A stretch of DNA of 38,785 nucleotides, taken from positions 1 through 38,785 of the forward strand of contig CACDSN010000014.1 in assembly GCA_902555465.1 (NCBI GenBank), given 5' to 3'. A program made the translations under genes and the position numbers. The notes beneath the pieces are model-generated. The model saw nothing but the letters and a program-made list of their open reading frames with translations. It searched no databases and was not told where the DNA came from. This DNA is from an uncultured Pelagibacteraceae bacterium. Lineage in GTDB: Bacteria; Pseudomonadota; Alphaproteobacteria; Pelagibacterales; Pelagibacteraceae. This document shows positions 1 to 8,456 of this stretch, one piece after another. How positions within the stretch are numbered: the first letter of the stretch is position 1; every line of letters begins with the position of its first letter.

Positions 1-6
1 ATATAT

Positions 7-855
7 TTACTTATTTTTGTTGGCATATTCCCTTTTTATAACATAAAGACCAGACGAAATAATTACAAACAAACCTATAAAAGACCATAAATCCAGGAAA
101 TCATTAAAGAAATAATAACCTAAAATAATATTAGGAACTATTTCTATGTAACCAAATGGAGCTAATTTAGAAGCATCAGCGTATTTTAATGAATAAATAA
201 GCAATATATGACCTAAACAAGCAAATAAACCCATAAGTATTAACCAAGACCACTGAGTTAGAGTAGGATTAACCCAAACAACAGGTACAATAAATGATCC
301 AATGATGGCCCCTACTACACCAGTTAACAACAATGTGAGCAAAGGGCTGTCAGTTAAATGAAGTTTTCGAGTAATAATTAGATATATGCCGTAAAAACAT
401 CCAGTTCCTATAGCTGCAAAACTTGCTAAATTAAATTCAATAAATCCTGGTCTAATAACTATTAATATGCCTAAGAAACCTACAATAACTGCTGACCATC
501 TTCTAATGCCAACTTTTTCACCTAAAAAAAAAGGTGACAAAGTTGTTGTTACTAAAGGAGCTACGAACGCCAAAGTTAAAGCTTTAGCCATAGAAATTAT
601 TGATATTGAATAAAAAAAACAAATATTTGCAAAAAATAAAGTTAACCCTCTATAAAATTGTAATTTTGGATTTTCTGTCCATTTAAGCTGGTCTTTAAAA
701 AAGATAAACATAAATGGAACCACAAGGAATACAGTAAAGAAGTACCTTGCCCATGTTATTTGAAAAAAAGGAAGCTCAGAGGACAAATATTTAGCAATAG
801 CATCCATAAATGGAAGCATTATCCAAGCAGATATATTTAAAAATATTGCCTTCAT
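7..855 (-). CDS. EamA/DMT-superfamily transporter
   Basis: Predicted inner-membrane permease of the drug/metabolite transporter superfamily, 282 residues, about ten hydrophobic segments arranged as two five-helix EamA repeats (roughly residues 5-135 and 145-275). The family exports or imports small metabolites, often amino acids or nucleosides; the substrate cannot be read from sequence. Its start codon touches the stop of the AEC permease upstream (855), so it is the last gene of the rplM-to-permease run. The link to hom and argC makes an amino-acid-related substrate possible, but that is inference. The length is normal for the family and the gene looks intact. Confidence 0.85.
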   Translation of the reverse strand: MKAIFLNISAWIMLPFMDAIAKYLSSELPFFQITWARYFFTVFLVVPFMFIFFKDQLKWTENPKLQFYRGLTLFFANICFFYSISIISMAKALTLAFVAPLVTTTLSPFFLGEKVGIRRWSAVIVGFLGILIVIRPGFIEFNLASFAAIGTGCFYGIYLIITRKLHLTDSPLLTLLLTGVVGAIIGSFIVPVVWVNPTLTQWSWLILMGLFACLGHILLIYSLKYADASKLAPFGYIEIVPNIILGYYFFNDFLDLWSFIGLFVIISSGLYVIKREYANKNK

Positions 856-1757
856 TAAGAAAAATATTTTAATGCAATAAATACAATTATAGGAATAGTA
901 ATAAATGACATTAAAGTAGAAACCACTATTGTGCTCGCAACTGAGTCTACAATTTTTTTAGGAGAATAAATAGAAGCAACTAAATAATTTAAAACGGCAC
1001 TAGGCATTGAACATTGAATAAGAAGAACACCTGCAGCAAAGCCATTTAAATTAAAAAAATAAATTAATAAAAAACCTATTATTGGACCAATAATCATTCT
1101 AGAAATCGAAGAAAAAATTGCTTTATTTAAAGAAAATACTTTTAATCTAGTTAGAGCAATACCTAGGGACATTAAAATTAAAAATATAGTTGCGTACATC
1201 AACCATTCTGTTGTGTTTATTATGAATATAGGTAATTCAATTTCATGGAATAAAATAATTGCAGAAAAAATAATTGCATAAAAAGGAGGATTTTTAGCAA
1301 TTACTTTAAAATTAAACTTTCTATCTGCCAAAAAAACACCCAAAGTGAAATGAAATAAAATTATCAAAGATGAAATTGCTGCTGAAACACCAAGACCTTG
1401 TGAACCGTACGCAAACAAACAAATTGGCAAACCCATATTTCCGGTGTTGGGTAAAATTAATGGTGGCAACTCTCTAACAATATCTTTAGTTTTCAGAATA
1501 TATAAAGTAATTACACCTACTATGGAGAATAGAATTATTGCTAATAAATAATACCAAAAATAATCAGCAAAAATATTAAATGTAATACCTGTTGAAGTTA
1601 CAGCATAAATAATCATCGCTGGAGTACCAATATTAGCTGCAAAATTAGTTATGAATGCAGTATCTATTTTTGGACTTTTTCTGCCCAAATAATATCCAAT
1701 GCCAACAACGAAAAAGACTGGAAATAATACTTCGAAAAGTTTTATGTATATTTCCAT
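855..1757 (-). CDS. AEC-family permease (auxin efflux carrier type)
   Basis: Membrane transporter of the AEC/MleP family (Mem_trans domain), 300 residues with about ten helices. A conserved-looking stretch of small residues (LPNTGNMGLPICLFAYG, about residues 102-118) and an N-terminal segment ending in GTPAMI are typical of the family. Known members move dicarboxylates or amino-acid-like anions, usually outward. It overlaps hom by one base upstream and the DMT permease by one base downstream, so the two permeases and hom are probably translated from one message. Substrate unknown. Confidence 0.85.
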   Translation of the reverse strand: MEIYIKLFEVLFPVFFVVGIGYYLGRKSPKIDTAFITNFAANIGTPAMIIYAVTSTGITFNIFADYFWYYLLAIILFSIVGVITLYILKTKDIVRELPPLILPNTGNMGLPICLFAYGSQGLGVSAAISSLIILFHFTLGVFLADRKFNFKVIAKNPPFYAIIFSAIILFHEIELPIFIINTTEWLMYATIFLILMSLGIALTRLKVFSLNKAIFSSISRMIIGPIIGFLLIYFFNLNGFAAGVLLIQCSMPSAVLNYLVASIYSPKKIVDSVASTIVVSTLMSFITIPIIVFIALKYFS

Positions 1758-3049
1758 TAAAAAAGTCTTATTTGGACAGGTTTTTTAATTATATTTTTAT
1801 TTCTTTTTAAAGAATTTATTAAATTTTGAGATCTATATTCTAAAGCTCTATGTGTAATTATTATAATTGATGCAGATTTTTTTTTATGATCTGGAATTTG
1901 AATAACTCTTTCAATAGATATTTTATTATTAGCAAGAAGTTTAGTAATTTCGGATAAGACACCAGGTTTATCCTTCACCTCAAGTCTTAAATATAAAGAA
2001 TTTGATGATACTTTTTCATTATAAGACAAAGATTTTTTTCTTTTAATATCAGGTATACCAAAAGGATATTTAATATTTCCTCTTAAAATGGACAATAGAT
2101 CAGACATAAGCGCAGAGGATGTCGCTCCAGGACCTGCACCTTCACCTTGTAGAACACTTTCTCCAATTGGTTTACCCTCGACAATAACAGCATTCATTAC
2201 TCCATTTACATTTCCAATATAGCTATCTTTTTTAACTAGTGATGGGTGAACTCTCTCAAATAATTTTCCATTAATTAATTCTGTTATACCTAAGAGTTTA
2301 ATTCTGAAGTTCAATTGAGATGCAATTTCAATATCCTTATATTCTAAATTTTCAATACCTTCCATTAGACAGTTTTTTTTAGATATTTTTTTATTAAAAG
2401 CTAAAGATGACAAAATTCTAATTTTAGCAAATGCGTCATAACCATTTAAATCAAGTTTTGGATTTTCTGGTTCTGCGTAACCTAAAGATTGGGCTTTTTT
2501 TAAAACACTTTTAAAGCTGTCTTTAGTTTTTTCCATTTCTGATAAAATATAATTACAGGTTCCATTTAATATACCATAAACTCTAATCAATTTATTGGTA
2601 GCTAAACCCTCTTTAATAGTTCGTAGTATAGGAATACCACCTGCAACAGATGCTTCGAATTCTAAATTTACTTTATTTTTTTCAGCTAATTTTGATAAAT
2701 AGTCACCATGCTTAGCTATTAAGGCTTTATTTGGTGTAATGACGTGAATTTTATTTTTTAATGCAGTTTCGACAATTTTTTTTGAGATACCATCACTATG
2801 ACCAATAACTTCAAAAAGTATATTAATTTTTTTATTTTCAATTATATCTATTGGATTTTTAAAAAAAATAGATTTATTTATTTTAAATCTTCTTTTTTTA
2901 TTTTTATTTTTTGCAGAAATTGCAACAATTTCAATTTTTTTTCCTGTTTTAAGCTCTATATCTTTTTTTTTTGTATTTAATTCATTAAGTAAATAGTTAC
3001 CTACTTGACCTAGTCCTATAACAGCAATATTTATTTTTTTATTAATCAT
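1757..3049 (-). CDS. hom: homoserine dehydrogenase
   Basis: NAD(P)-dependent reduction of aspartate semialdehyde to homoserine, the branch point to threonine and methionine. 430 residues, the usual length of the stand-alone enzyme with an ACT domain. The N-terminal Rossmann motif IGLGQVGN is near residue 11. The catalytic domain carries SVAGGIPILRTIKEGL and ILNGTCNYILSEM, followed by DLNGYDAFAKIRILSSLAF with the expected Asp and Lys residues. The C-terminal ACT domain (about 350-425, LRLEVKDKPGVLSEITKLL) suggests feedback control by threonine, as is known for the family. The start overlaps the stop of the small lipoprotein by one base (TAATG). A run of ten A residues lies in its coding strand near 2963-2972. 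Confidence 0.95.
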   Translation of the reverse strand: MINKKINIAVIGLGQVGNYLLNELNTKKKDIELKTGKKIEIVAISAKNKNKKRRFKINKSIFFKNPIDIIENKKINILFEVIGHSDGISKKIVETALKNKIHVITPNKALIAKHGDYLSKLAEKNKVNLEFEASVAGGIPILRTIKEGLATNKLIRVYGILNGTCNYILSEMEKTKDSFKSVLKKAQSLGYAEPENPKLDLNGYDAFAKIRILSSLAFNKKISKKNCLMEGIENLEYKDIEIASQLNFRIKLLGITELINGKLFERVHPSLVKKDSYIGNVNGVMNAVIVEGKPIGESVLQGEGAGPGATSSALMSDLLSILRGNIKYPFGIPDIKRKKSLSYNEKVSSNSLYLRLEVKDKPGVLSEITKLLANNKISIERVIQIPDHKKKSASIIIITHRALEYRSQNLINSLKRNKNIIKKPVQIRLF

Positions 3050-3234
3050 TAATTTATTAAACTTGGGTAGGTTGCTTTATCAGCATAATCAATAATAGCT
3101 TTTTTAAATTTTTCGTAAGTCATTTCACTATTATATATATCAATGTCTAATTCTTTATCATTAAAATTTGAAACATGATTACTGCAACTTGAAAATGTAA
3201 TGAAAATCAAAATTATTAGCAAATATCTCATCAT
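3049..3234 (-). CDS. small predicted lipoprotein
   Basis: A 61-residue protein I do not recognise. Residues 1-16 are a hydrophobic signal sequence and the lipobox FSSC puts the lipidated cysteine at residue 17. The mature part is only about 45 residues, acidic then helical (MTYEKFKKAIIDYADKATYP), with no known domain. It overlaps argC by four bases (ATGA) and hom by one base (TAATG), so both borders look translationally coupled. That supports it as a real gene despite its size. Two in-frame ATG codons start it; the second (3231) is equally possible. Likely anchored in the inner or outer membrane; function unknown. Confidence 0.7.
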   Translation of the reverse strand: MMRYLLIILIFITFSSCSNHVSNFNDKELDIDIYNSEMTYEKFKKAIIDYADKATYPSLIN

Positions 3235-4250
3235 AAACCCAGATTTTTTTTAAAATTAAATATTAAATTCATATTTTGGACTGCCTGCCCTCCGCCACCT
3301 TTAATTAAATTGTCAATTGCAGACAATATAATTAATTGTTTTTTAGACTTTGACTCACAAATTGATATTAAGCAATTATTTGTATTGATAACATCATTAG
3401 TACTTATAAGTGAATTTTTTTTTCTTATTTTTACAAACATTTCTTTTCTATAAAATTTTTTCAAATAATTTAAAATTGAATTTATGTTATTTTTCTTTGT
3501 TAAATTGCAATAAATTGTTGTTAAGATACCTCTAAACATTGGAGACAAATGAGGTGTAAAAGTAAATTCTATTTTTTTACCCGTTTCAATATCTAATTCT
3601 TGTTGTATTTCAGAATTATGTCTGTGTGTTTTAATTCCATATACACTTAAAGTCTCATAAAGGTTTTTATTTTTATATTTTTTATGAACACCTCTACCAG
3701 CACCAGAATAGCCTGATTTTGAATCTATGATAATATTTTTACTGGAAATAATATTTTTTTTTAAAAGAGGTATTAGTGGTAACAATATTGATGTTGGATA
3801 ACATCCAGGACATCCAATAATTTGAAAATTTTTAATTTTTTTTTGTTTTATTTCAGGTAAGGCATAGATACTATTTTTTATATTTTTTATAGCAGCATGT
3901 TTAATTTTATAATATTTAGAATATTTTTTTGCATTTTTTAATCTAAAATCAGCAGATAAATCAATTAATGTGTTATGTTTTTTAAGTTTATTTGAAATCT
4001 TTTGAGCTTCTCCATTTGGTAAAGCCGAAAAAATTACATTTACATCATTTAGTAATTTTTCACTAAATTTAATTATTTTTGGCAATTTTCTTTTTTTTAA
4101 AGAAACATCATAAGTAGAAATACTTTTTCCTATTGATGAGTTGCCGCATAAGTATTTAATATTTACTCTCTTGTGTTTTACAAGGAGTTTAACCAATTCT
4201 ATACCTATATAACCTGTTGAACCTGCAACTAAAATATTTAGTTTTTGCAT
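3231..4250 (-). CDS. argC: N-acetyl-gamma-glutamyl-phosphate reductase
   Basis: Third step of arginine synthesis: NADPH-dependent reduction of N-acetylglutamyl phosphate to the semialdehyde. 339 residues, normal length. The N-terminal Rossmann motif VAGSTGYIGIELVKLL is at residues 8-23. The catalytic cysteine sits in GCPGCYPTS (Cys150) and the substrate-binding histidine in the segment THRHNSEIQQEL. The gene follows rpsI after a 36-base gap; rplM-rpsI-argC is a known alphaproteobacterial order. It is translationally coupled to the small lipoprotein downstream. Confidence 0.95.
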   Translation of the reverse strand: MQKLNILVAGSTGYIGIELVKLLVKHKRVNIKYLCGNSSIGKSISTYDVSLKKRKLPKIIKFSEKLLNDVNVIFSALPNGEAQKISNKLKKHNTLIDLSADFRLKNAKKYSKYYKIKHAAIKNIKNSIYALPEIKQKKIKNFQIIGCPGCYPTSILLPLIPLLKKNIISSKNIIIDSKSGYSGAGRGVHKKYKNKNLYETLSVYGIKTHRHNSEIQQELDIETGKKIEFTFTPHLSPMFRGILTTIYCNLTKKNNINSILNYLKKFYRKEMFVKIRKKNSLISTNDVINTNNCLISICESKSKKQLIILSAIDNLIKGGGGQAVQNMNLIFNFKKNLGL

Positions 4251-4286
4251 AAATTTATTATATCTGTTGTAATTGAAAAAGAAAAA

Positions 4287-4700
4287 TTATCTTTTTGAAA
4301 ATTGAAAACTACGTCTAGCTTTTCTATGACCGTATTTCTTTCTTTCAACAGCTCTAGAGTCTCTGGTGGTAAGTTTTTCTTTTTTTAAAGTAGGTTTTAG
4401 ATTTTCATCAAATTGTAGCAATGCTTTTGAAATACCATGAACCAAAGCCCCAACTTGGCCAGTTAATCCACCACCTGTAACATTTCCTCTCACATCATAA
4501 TTGGCAGTCTGATTTATAATTTCAAATGGTCTTAAAAGTTTCATTTTATGAATCTCTCTTGTAAAATAATCATCATATTTTTTTCCATTAATAACAATTT
4601 GGCCTGACCCTTTTTTTAACCAAACTTTAGCAATTGAAGTTTTTCTTCTTCCAGTTGCGTATTTACTTTCTTTAAAGTCTAGTTTTTGTACTTCAGCCAT
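4287..4700 (-). CDS. rpsI: 30S ribosomal protein S9
   Basis: Small-subunit head protein whose basic C-terminal tail reaches the P-site tRNA. 137 residues. It shows the family core ATGRRKTSIAKVWLKKGSG, GGGLTGQVGALVHGISKALL and the C-terminal SRAVERKKYGHRKARRSFQFSKR ending in Lys-Arg, which is the invariant tail. It starts one base after the rplM stop and is surely co-transcribed with it from the promoter upstream of rplM. Confidence 0.98.
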   Translation of the reverse strand: MAEVQKLDFKESKYATGRRKTSIAKVWLKKGSGQIVINGKKYDDYFTREIHKMKLLRPFEIINQTANYDVRGNVTGGGLTGQVGALVHGISKALLQFDENLKPTLKKEKLTTRDSRAVERKKYGHRKARRSFQFSKR

Positions 4701-4701
4701 T

Positions 4702-5160
4702 TTAGTTTCTTGCTATATTTTTACTATTTAATTTAAATAATTCTATTACAGTTGGATTTTGAACACCATGTGGATGATCTGATCCTTTATAAATCTTTAA
4801 TTTAGTTAATTGTTTTTTTGCTAATGGTCCTCCTGGAAGCATTCTTTTAACAGCTAGTTTTAAAGCTTCACCAGGTTTTTTGTTATATAGTTTTTCAGGG
4901 GTTGTTTCTTTAATTCCACCTGGATAGCCTGTATGTCTATAATATTTTTTATTTTGAAATTTTTTTCCAGTAAATTTTATTTTATCAATATTTTTAACTA
5001 CTACAAAGTCACCATTGTCCATGTGAGGTGTAAAAGTAGCTTTATTTTTACCTCTTAAAATTTTAGCTATGATTGTAGCAAGTCTTCCAACAACTGCGTT
5101 TGAAGCATCAATTTCATACCAGTTATTATTAATCTCGTTTTTCTTGACAAATTTAGTCAT
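4702..5160 (-). CDS. rplM: 50S ribosomal protein L13
   Basis: Early-assembly large-subunit protein, 152 residues. Recognised from WYEIDASNAVVGRLATIIA, the segment around YRHTGYPGGIKE, and AVKRMLPGGPLAKKQLTKLKIY followed by HPHGVQNP. First gene of the minus-strand run rplM-rpsI-argC-lipoprotein-hom-AEC-DMT. No Shine-Dalgarno-like sequence precedes the start (the last bases before ATG read CCGCCCAATT). The predicted transcription start is only about five bases upstream, so translation may be nearly leaderless. Confidence 0.98.
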   Translation of the reverse strand: MTKFVKKNEINNNWYEIDASNAVVGRLATIIAKILRGKNKATFTPHMDNGDFVVVKNIDKIKFTGKKFQNKKYYRHTGYPGGIKETTPEKLYNKKPGEALKLAVKRMLPGGPLAKKQLTKLKIYKGSDHPHGVQNPTVIELFKLNSKNIARN

Positions 5161-5164
5161 AATT

Positions 5165-5199
5165 GGGCGGATTAATACTGATAAATGTCATATTGTCAA
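5165..5199 (-). promoter_or_regulatory. rplM-rpsI promoter with GC-rich discriminator
   Basis: Reading the minus strand: a perfect -35 TTGACA (5194-5199), a 16-base spacer, then -10 TATTAA (5172-5177), followed by TCCGCCCA just before the predicted start near 5165. The CCGCCC run between -10 and +1 stands out in an otherwise AT-rich spacer. GC-rich discriminators at stable-RNA and ribosomal-protein promoters are known to confer ppGpp-dependent repression in other proteobacteria; here that is inference. The -35 is back to back with a TTGTCA (5193-5198) on the plus strand that could serve metY. Confidence 0.6.
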
Positions 5200-5217
5200 T
5201 TTATATTAATATTGATA

Positions 5218-5230
5218 GTTAATTATTAAC
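5218..5230. repeat. 13-base inverted repeat upstream of metY
   Basis: GTTAAT-T-ATTAAC, a perfect palindrome with one central base, ending 21 bases before the metY start. It lies where a -10 region or operator would be expected for metY (candidate -35 TTGTCA at 5193-5198). AT-rich palindromes of this size occur by chance, so operator function is only a suggestion. Confidence 0.3.
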
Positions 5231-5251
5231 ATTTAAAAATAAGGATAATTT

Positions 5252-6586
5252 ATGACTGATAAAAAAAACAAAGGCACTGATCCTAAAACATACAAATTTG
5301 ATACACTTAGCCTGCACGCTGGATATCAACCTCACAAAAACGCTGGTTCAAGACAAGTTCCAATCTACCAAACAACATCATATTTATTTGATGATGTAGA
5401 TCATGCAGCAGCATTATTTAATTTAGAAAGAGGTGGTCATATTTACAGTAGAATTTCTAATCCAACAGTAGCTGTCTTGGAAGAAAGGGTTGCATCATTA
5501 GAGGGTGGAACAGCAGCATTAGCTACCTCTTCAGGAATGAGTGCTATTTTTTTAACAGTAATGACATTGTGTGAAGCTGGAGATCATCTTGTAGTATCAT
5601 CGCAGCTATATGGTGGTACAGTTAATTTATTTAGACTCACTCTACCAAAATTTGGAATAAAATGTACTTTCGTTAAACCTAGAGATACAGAAGGATTTAA
5701 AAAAGCTATACAAAAAAATACTAAAGGTATCTTTGGTGAATTAGTTGGTAATCCTGGAAATGAATTAATGAACATGCCTGAAATATCAAAAATTGCGCAT
5801 GAAGCAGGAATACCATTGATAGTTGATGCTACATATCAAACACCATATCTTTGTAAGCCATTCGAACATGGTGCTGATATTGTTGTTCATTCATTAACAA
5901 AATGGATGGCTGGACATGGATCTTCTATGGCAGGAATATTAGTTGAAGGAGGCAAATTTGATTGGATGCAAAATGATAAATTTCCAACAATGACAACACC
6001 TTATGAAGGTTATCATGGATTATCTTTTGCTGAAGAGTTTGGACCAACTGCTTTTACAATGAAAGCAAGAGCTGAAGGAATGAGAGACTTTGGCCCATGT
6101 TTAAGTCCACAAAATGCATGGAATGTTTTACAGGGTATTGAAACATTATCAGTTAGAATGAAAAAACATTGTTCTAATGCTGAAGAAATGGTTAAATATT
6201 TACTTGCTCACGAAAGTGTTGCTTGGGTATCACATCCAAGTGTGCCAGATCATCCTGATCATGAACTTGCAAAAAAACTTCTACCTAATGGTCGTGGATC
6301 TATGATTGCGTTTGGCATTAAAGGTGGCAAAGATGCAGGCGTTGCATTTATTAATAATGTTAAACTTGCGTCTCATTTAGCAAATGTTGGAGACACTAGA
6401 ACTCTTGTTATACATCCAGCTTCGGGTACACACTCTCAAATGGATGAAGCTACGTTAAAGTTTGCTGGATTATCCCATGATATGATTAGATTATCTGTAG
6501 GTATTGAAGACATAGATGATATCAAAAATGACTTTGAAGTTGGATTTAGAGCTGCAAGAAAACCAAGGCTTGTCTCAAATCAATGA
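5252..6586 (+). CDS. metY: O-acetylhomoserine sulfhydrylase (MetY-like PLP enzyme)
   Basis: PLP enzyme of the Cys/Met metabolism family, 444 residues, the length of MetY rather than of the ~390-residue cystathionine gamma-synthases. The phosphate-binding YSRISNPT (65-72) is present and the PLP lysine is Lys217 in HSLTKWMAGHGSSMAG. MetY makes homocysteine from O-acetylhomoserine and sulfide, or methionine directly from methanethiol. The usual DNTFATPYL reads DATYQTPYL (192-200), so it sits in a divergent subgroup and substrate choice is uncertain. A good Shine-Dalgarno AAGGA (5241-5245) lies six bases before ATG. It overlaps the alpha/beta hydrolase by four bases. No SAM riboswitch fold was apparent in the 91-base leader region. 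Confidence 0.85.
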   Translation: MTDKKNKGTDPKTYKFDTLSLHAGYQPHKNAGSRQVPIYQTTSYLFDDVDHAAALFNLERGGHIYSRISNPTVAVLEERVASLEGGTAALATSSGMSAIFLTVMTLCEAGDHLVVSSQLYGGTVNLFRLTLPKFGIKCTFVKPRDTEGFKKAIQKNTKGIFGELVGNPGNELMNMPEISKIAHEAGIPLIVDATYQTPYLCKPFEHGADIVVHSLTKWMAGHGSSMAGILVEGGKFDWMQNDKFPTMTTPYEGYHGLSFAEEFGPTAFTMKARAEGMRDFGPCLSPQNAWNVLQGIETLSVRMKKHCSNAEEMVKYLLAHESVAWVSHPSVPDHPDHELAKKLLPNGRGSMIAFGIKGGKDAGVAFINNVKLASHLANVGDTRTLVIHPASGTHSQMDEATLKFAGLSHDMIRLSVGIEDIDDIKNDFEVGFRAARKPRLVSNQ

Positions 6587-7404
6587 AATTTGAAGTAAAT
6601 GGTTCAGAAGTATTTGCCTCTACAGGCGGTAGACCTTTTGATAAAAGCAAACCATTAATAATTTTTGTTCATGGTAGTGGACTGACACACATGACATGGG
6701 TACTACAGACGAGATATTTTGCTTTCCATGGATATAGTGTATTGGCAATTGATATGCCTGGTCATGGTTTATCAAGTGGCAAAAGTTTAAAATCAATAGA
6801 GGAAATGGCAGATTGGGTTAGTGATGTAATAGACTCAGTTGGTTATAAAGATGCCTCTTTAGTAGGACACTCTCAAGGATGCCTTGTTACAATGGAGTGC
6901 GCAGCAAGAAACCCAAAAAAAATTAAAACATTAAGTTTAATGGGTGGAGCTGGAGCAATACCTATGAATCCAGAATTATTATCACTTGCAGAAAATAATG
7001 ATCCAAAAGCAGTTGACTTGATGATGGATTGGGCTCACGGTCCCGCAGGTCATTTTGGTGGACACCCAGTGCCAGGTTTATACCATATTAATACAGGTGG
7101 AATGCTGGCGAAATCAAGAACTATAAAAAGTACACTTGGAGTTGATTTTAGAGCATGTGATAATTACAAAAATGGTTTTGAAGCAGCAAAAAAAATAAAA
7201 ATTCCTACACTTTCTATTTTAGCAACAGGAGACAAAATGTGTCCTGTCAAAGAAGGAAAAAAATTAGCTGATCTTATTGAAGGAAGTAAAGTTGAAATTA
7301 TAGATAATTGTGGACATATGATGTTACTTGAAGAGGCAGATAGAGTCTTAAAAGTATTAAAACAATTTATTGTAACTAACTTTCCCGCACAAAAAATAAA
7401 TTAG
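6583..7404 (+). CDS. alpha/beta hydrolase coupled to metY
   Basis: Alpha/beta-hydrolase-fold protein, 273 residues, no signal peptide, so cytoplasmic. The oxyanion region is FVHGSGLTHMTW (29-40), the nucleophile elbow GHSQG (Ser97), the acid ATGDKMCP (Asp217) and the histidine NCGHMM (His245), giving a complete catalytic triad. It is not MetX (homoserine acetyltransferase), which is longer and has a different elbow. Its ATG lies inside the end of metY (ATGA overlap), so the two are co-translated and may act in one pathway, perhaps on a sulfur-containing ester or thioester; that is inference. Its 3' end overlaps ctaA on the other strand by 29 bases. Confidence 0.8.
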   Translation: MKFEVNGSEVFASTGGRPFDKSKPLIIFVHGSGLTHMTWVLQTRYFAFHGYSVLAIDMPGHGLSSGKSLKSIEEMADWVSDVIDSVGYKDASLVGHSQGCLVTMECAARNPKKIKTLSLMGGAGAIPMNPELLSLAENNDPKAVDLMMDWAHGPAGHFGGHPVPGLYHINTGGMLAKSRTIKSTLGVDFRACDNYKNGFEAAKKIKIPTLSILATGDKMCPVKEGKKLADLIEGSKVEIIDNCGHMMLLEEADRVLKVLKQFIVTNFPAQKIN

Positions 7405-8413
7405 TTTTTTTATTTAAATATAAAAAGTAAATTGTTGAACTAACAAGAAAAATTGAGCTTATTTGATGCATTGATGCTAAGACTATTTGCGCTCCACTAA
7501 TTAGAGTTAATATACCTAGAATAATTTGTATTAATAATAATATACCAACAATATTTATAGCTAAATATGATTTTGTAATTCTATCTTTATAAACTTTTAA
7601 TAAAGTAAAAACATAAAATATTAAAATAATATAAGCTAAATTACGGTGTAAAAATTGAACTAAAGAAGCATCACTAAAAGCTGACAATTCAAACAAGTTT
7701 ATAAACTTATTATCATCTGGAAAGTAGGTATTGCCCATTAATGGCCATGAATTATAAACGAGTCCTGCATCCATACCTGATACAAAAGCACCTATTATAA
7801 TTTGAAGAAATATTAAAGTTAATAAGATATACGGAATAATAGAATTTAATTTAACCTGATGATTTTGTTTAATATTTAATTTTAAATAGTTCCATAAAAT
7901 TAATGATAAAATAAGAAATGCAACAACTAAATGTAATGATAGTCTAAAATGACTAACATCAACTTTATTTATTAAGCCACTTGAAACCATGTACCATCCA
8001 ATTAAACCTTGAAAACATATTAATAAAAAAATTATATAAAAATTAATTAATTTTTTTATTCCAATCTTTAATGTAAAAAAAATTAATGGTAGTAAAAAAC
8101 ATAAACCAATCACCCTACCTAAAAATCTATGACCCCATTCCCACCAGAAAATAACTTTGAATTCATTCATTGTCATAGTGTAATTTTGGATCTTGAATTC
8201 AGGAATTAATTTATATTCTTCAAAATACTTAATCCATTTTTCATTGCTTAATGGAGGAAATGTACCTGAGAATAATTCCCACTTTGTAATTGATAATCCA
8301 GAATCAGTTAATCTTGTCAAACCTCCAATAATAATCATTAAAGAAACTAAGATAAACATTAAGATTAACCAGTTAGATAATTGGGTTCTAGTTAAATTAT
8401 TTTCTATATACAT
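7376..8413 (-). CDS. ctaA: heme A synthase (COX15/CtaA)
   Basis: Membrane enzyme that oxidises the C8 methyl of heme O to the formyl of heme A for aa3-type cytochrome oxidase. 345 residues, about eight helices in two four-helix halves. Heme-ligand histidine contexts are all present: FWWEWGHRFLGRVIGL, VDVSHFRLSLHLVVAF, VQFLHRNLAY and ASMHQISSIF. GGLTRLTDSGLSITKWELFSG near the N-terminus is a strong alphaproteobacterial signature. It converges on the hydrolase gene with overlapping 3' ends, and its start is 43 bases from the divergent chorismate mutase. Confidence 0.95.
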   Translation of the reverse strand: MYIENNLTRTQLSNWLILMFILVSLMIIIGGLTRLTDSGLSITKWELFSGTFPPLSNEKWIKYFEEYKLIPEFKIQNYTMTMNEFKVIFWWEWGHRFLGRVIGLCFLLPLIFFTLKIGIKKLINFYIIFLLICFQGLIGWYMVSSGLINKVDVSHFRLSLHLVVAFLILSLILWNYLKLNIKQNHQVKLNSIIPYILLTLIFLQIIIGAFVSGMDAGLVYNSWPLMGNTYFPDDNKFINLFELSAFSDASLVQFLHRNLAYIILIFYVFTLLKVYKDRITKSYLAINIVGILLLIQIILGILTLISGAQIVLASMHQISSIFLVSSTIYFLYLNKKTNLFFVRES

Positions 8414-8456
8414 ATTTCGATAAATATAATAATTATTAAGAAATCCAATTTAATTA

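Noticed and set aside
5161..5251. Possible SAM-II or SAM-V riboswitch upstream of metY, known from marine alphaproteobacteria.
   Set aside because: The 91-base gap is AT-rich and shared with the rplM promoter. I could not draw a pseudoknot with conserved loops. A covariance-model search would be decisive.
6583..7404. Alpha/beta hydrolase as homoserine O-acetyltransferase (MetX) for the neighbouring MetY.
   Set aside because: At 273 residues it is about 100 shorter than MetX, and the nucleophile elbow is GHSQG rather than the MetX form.
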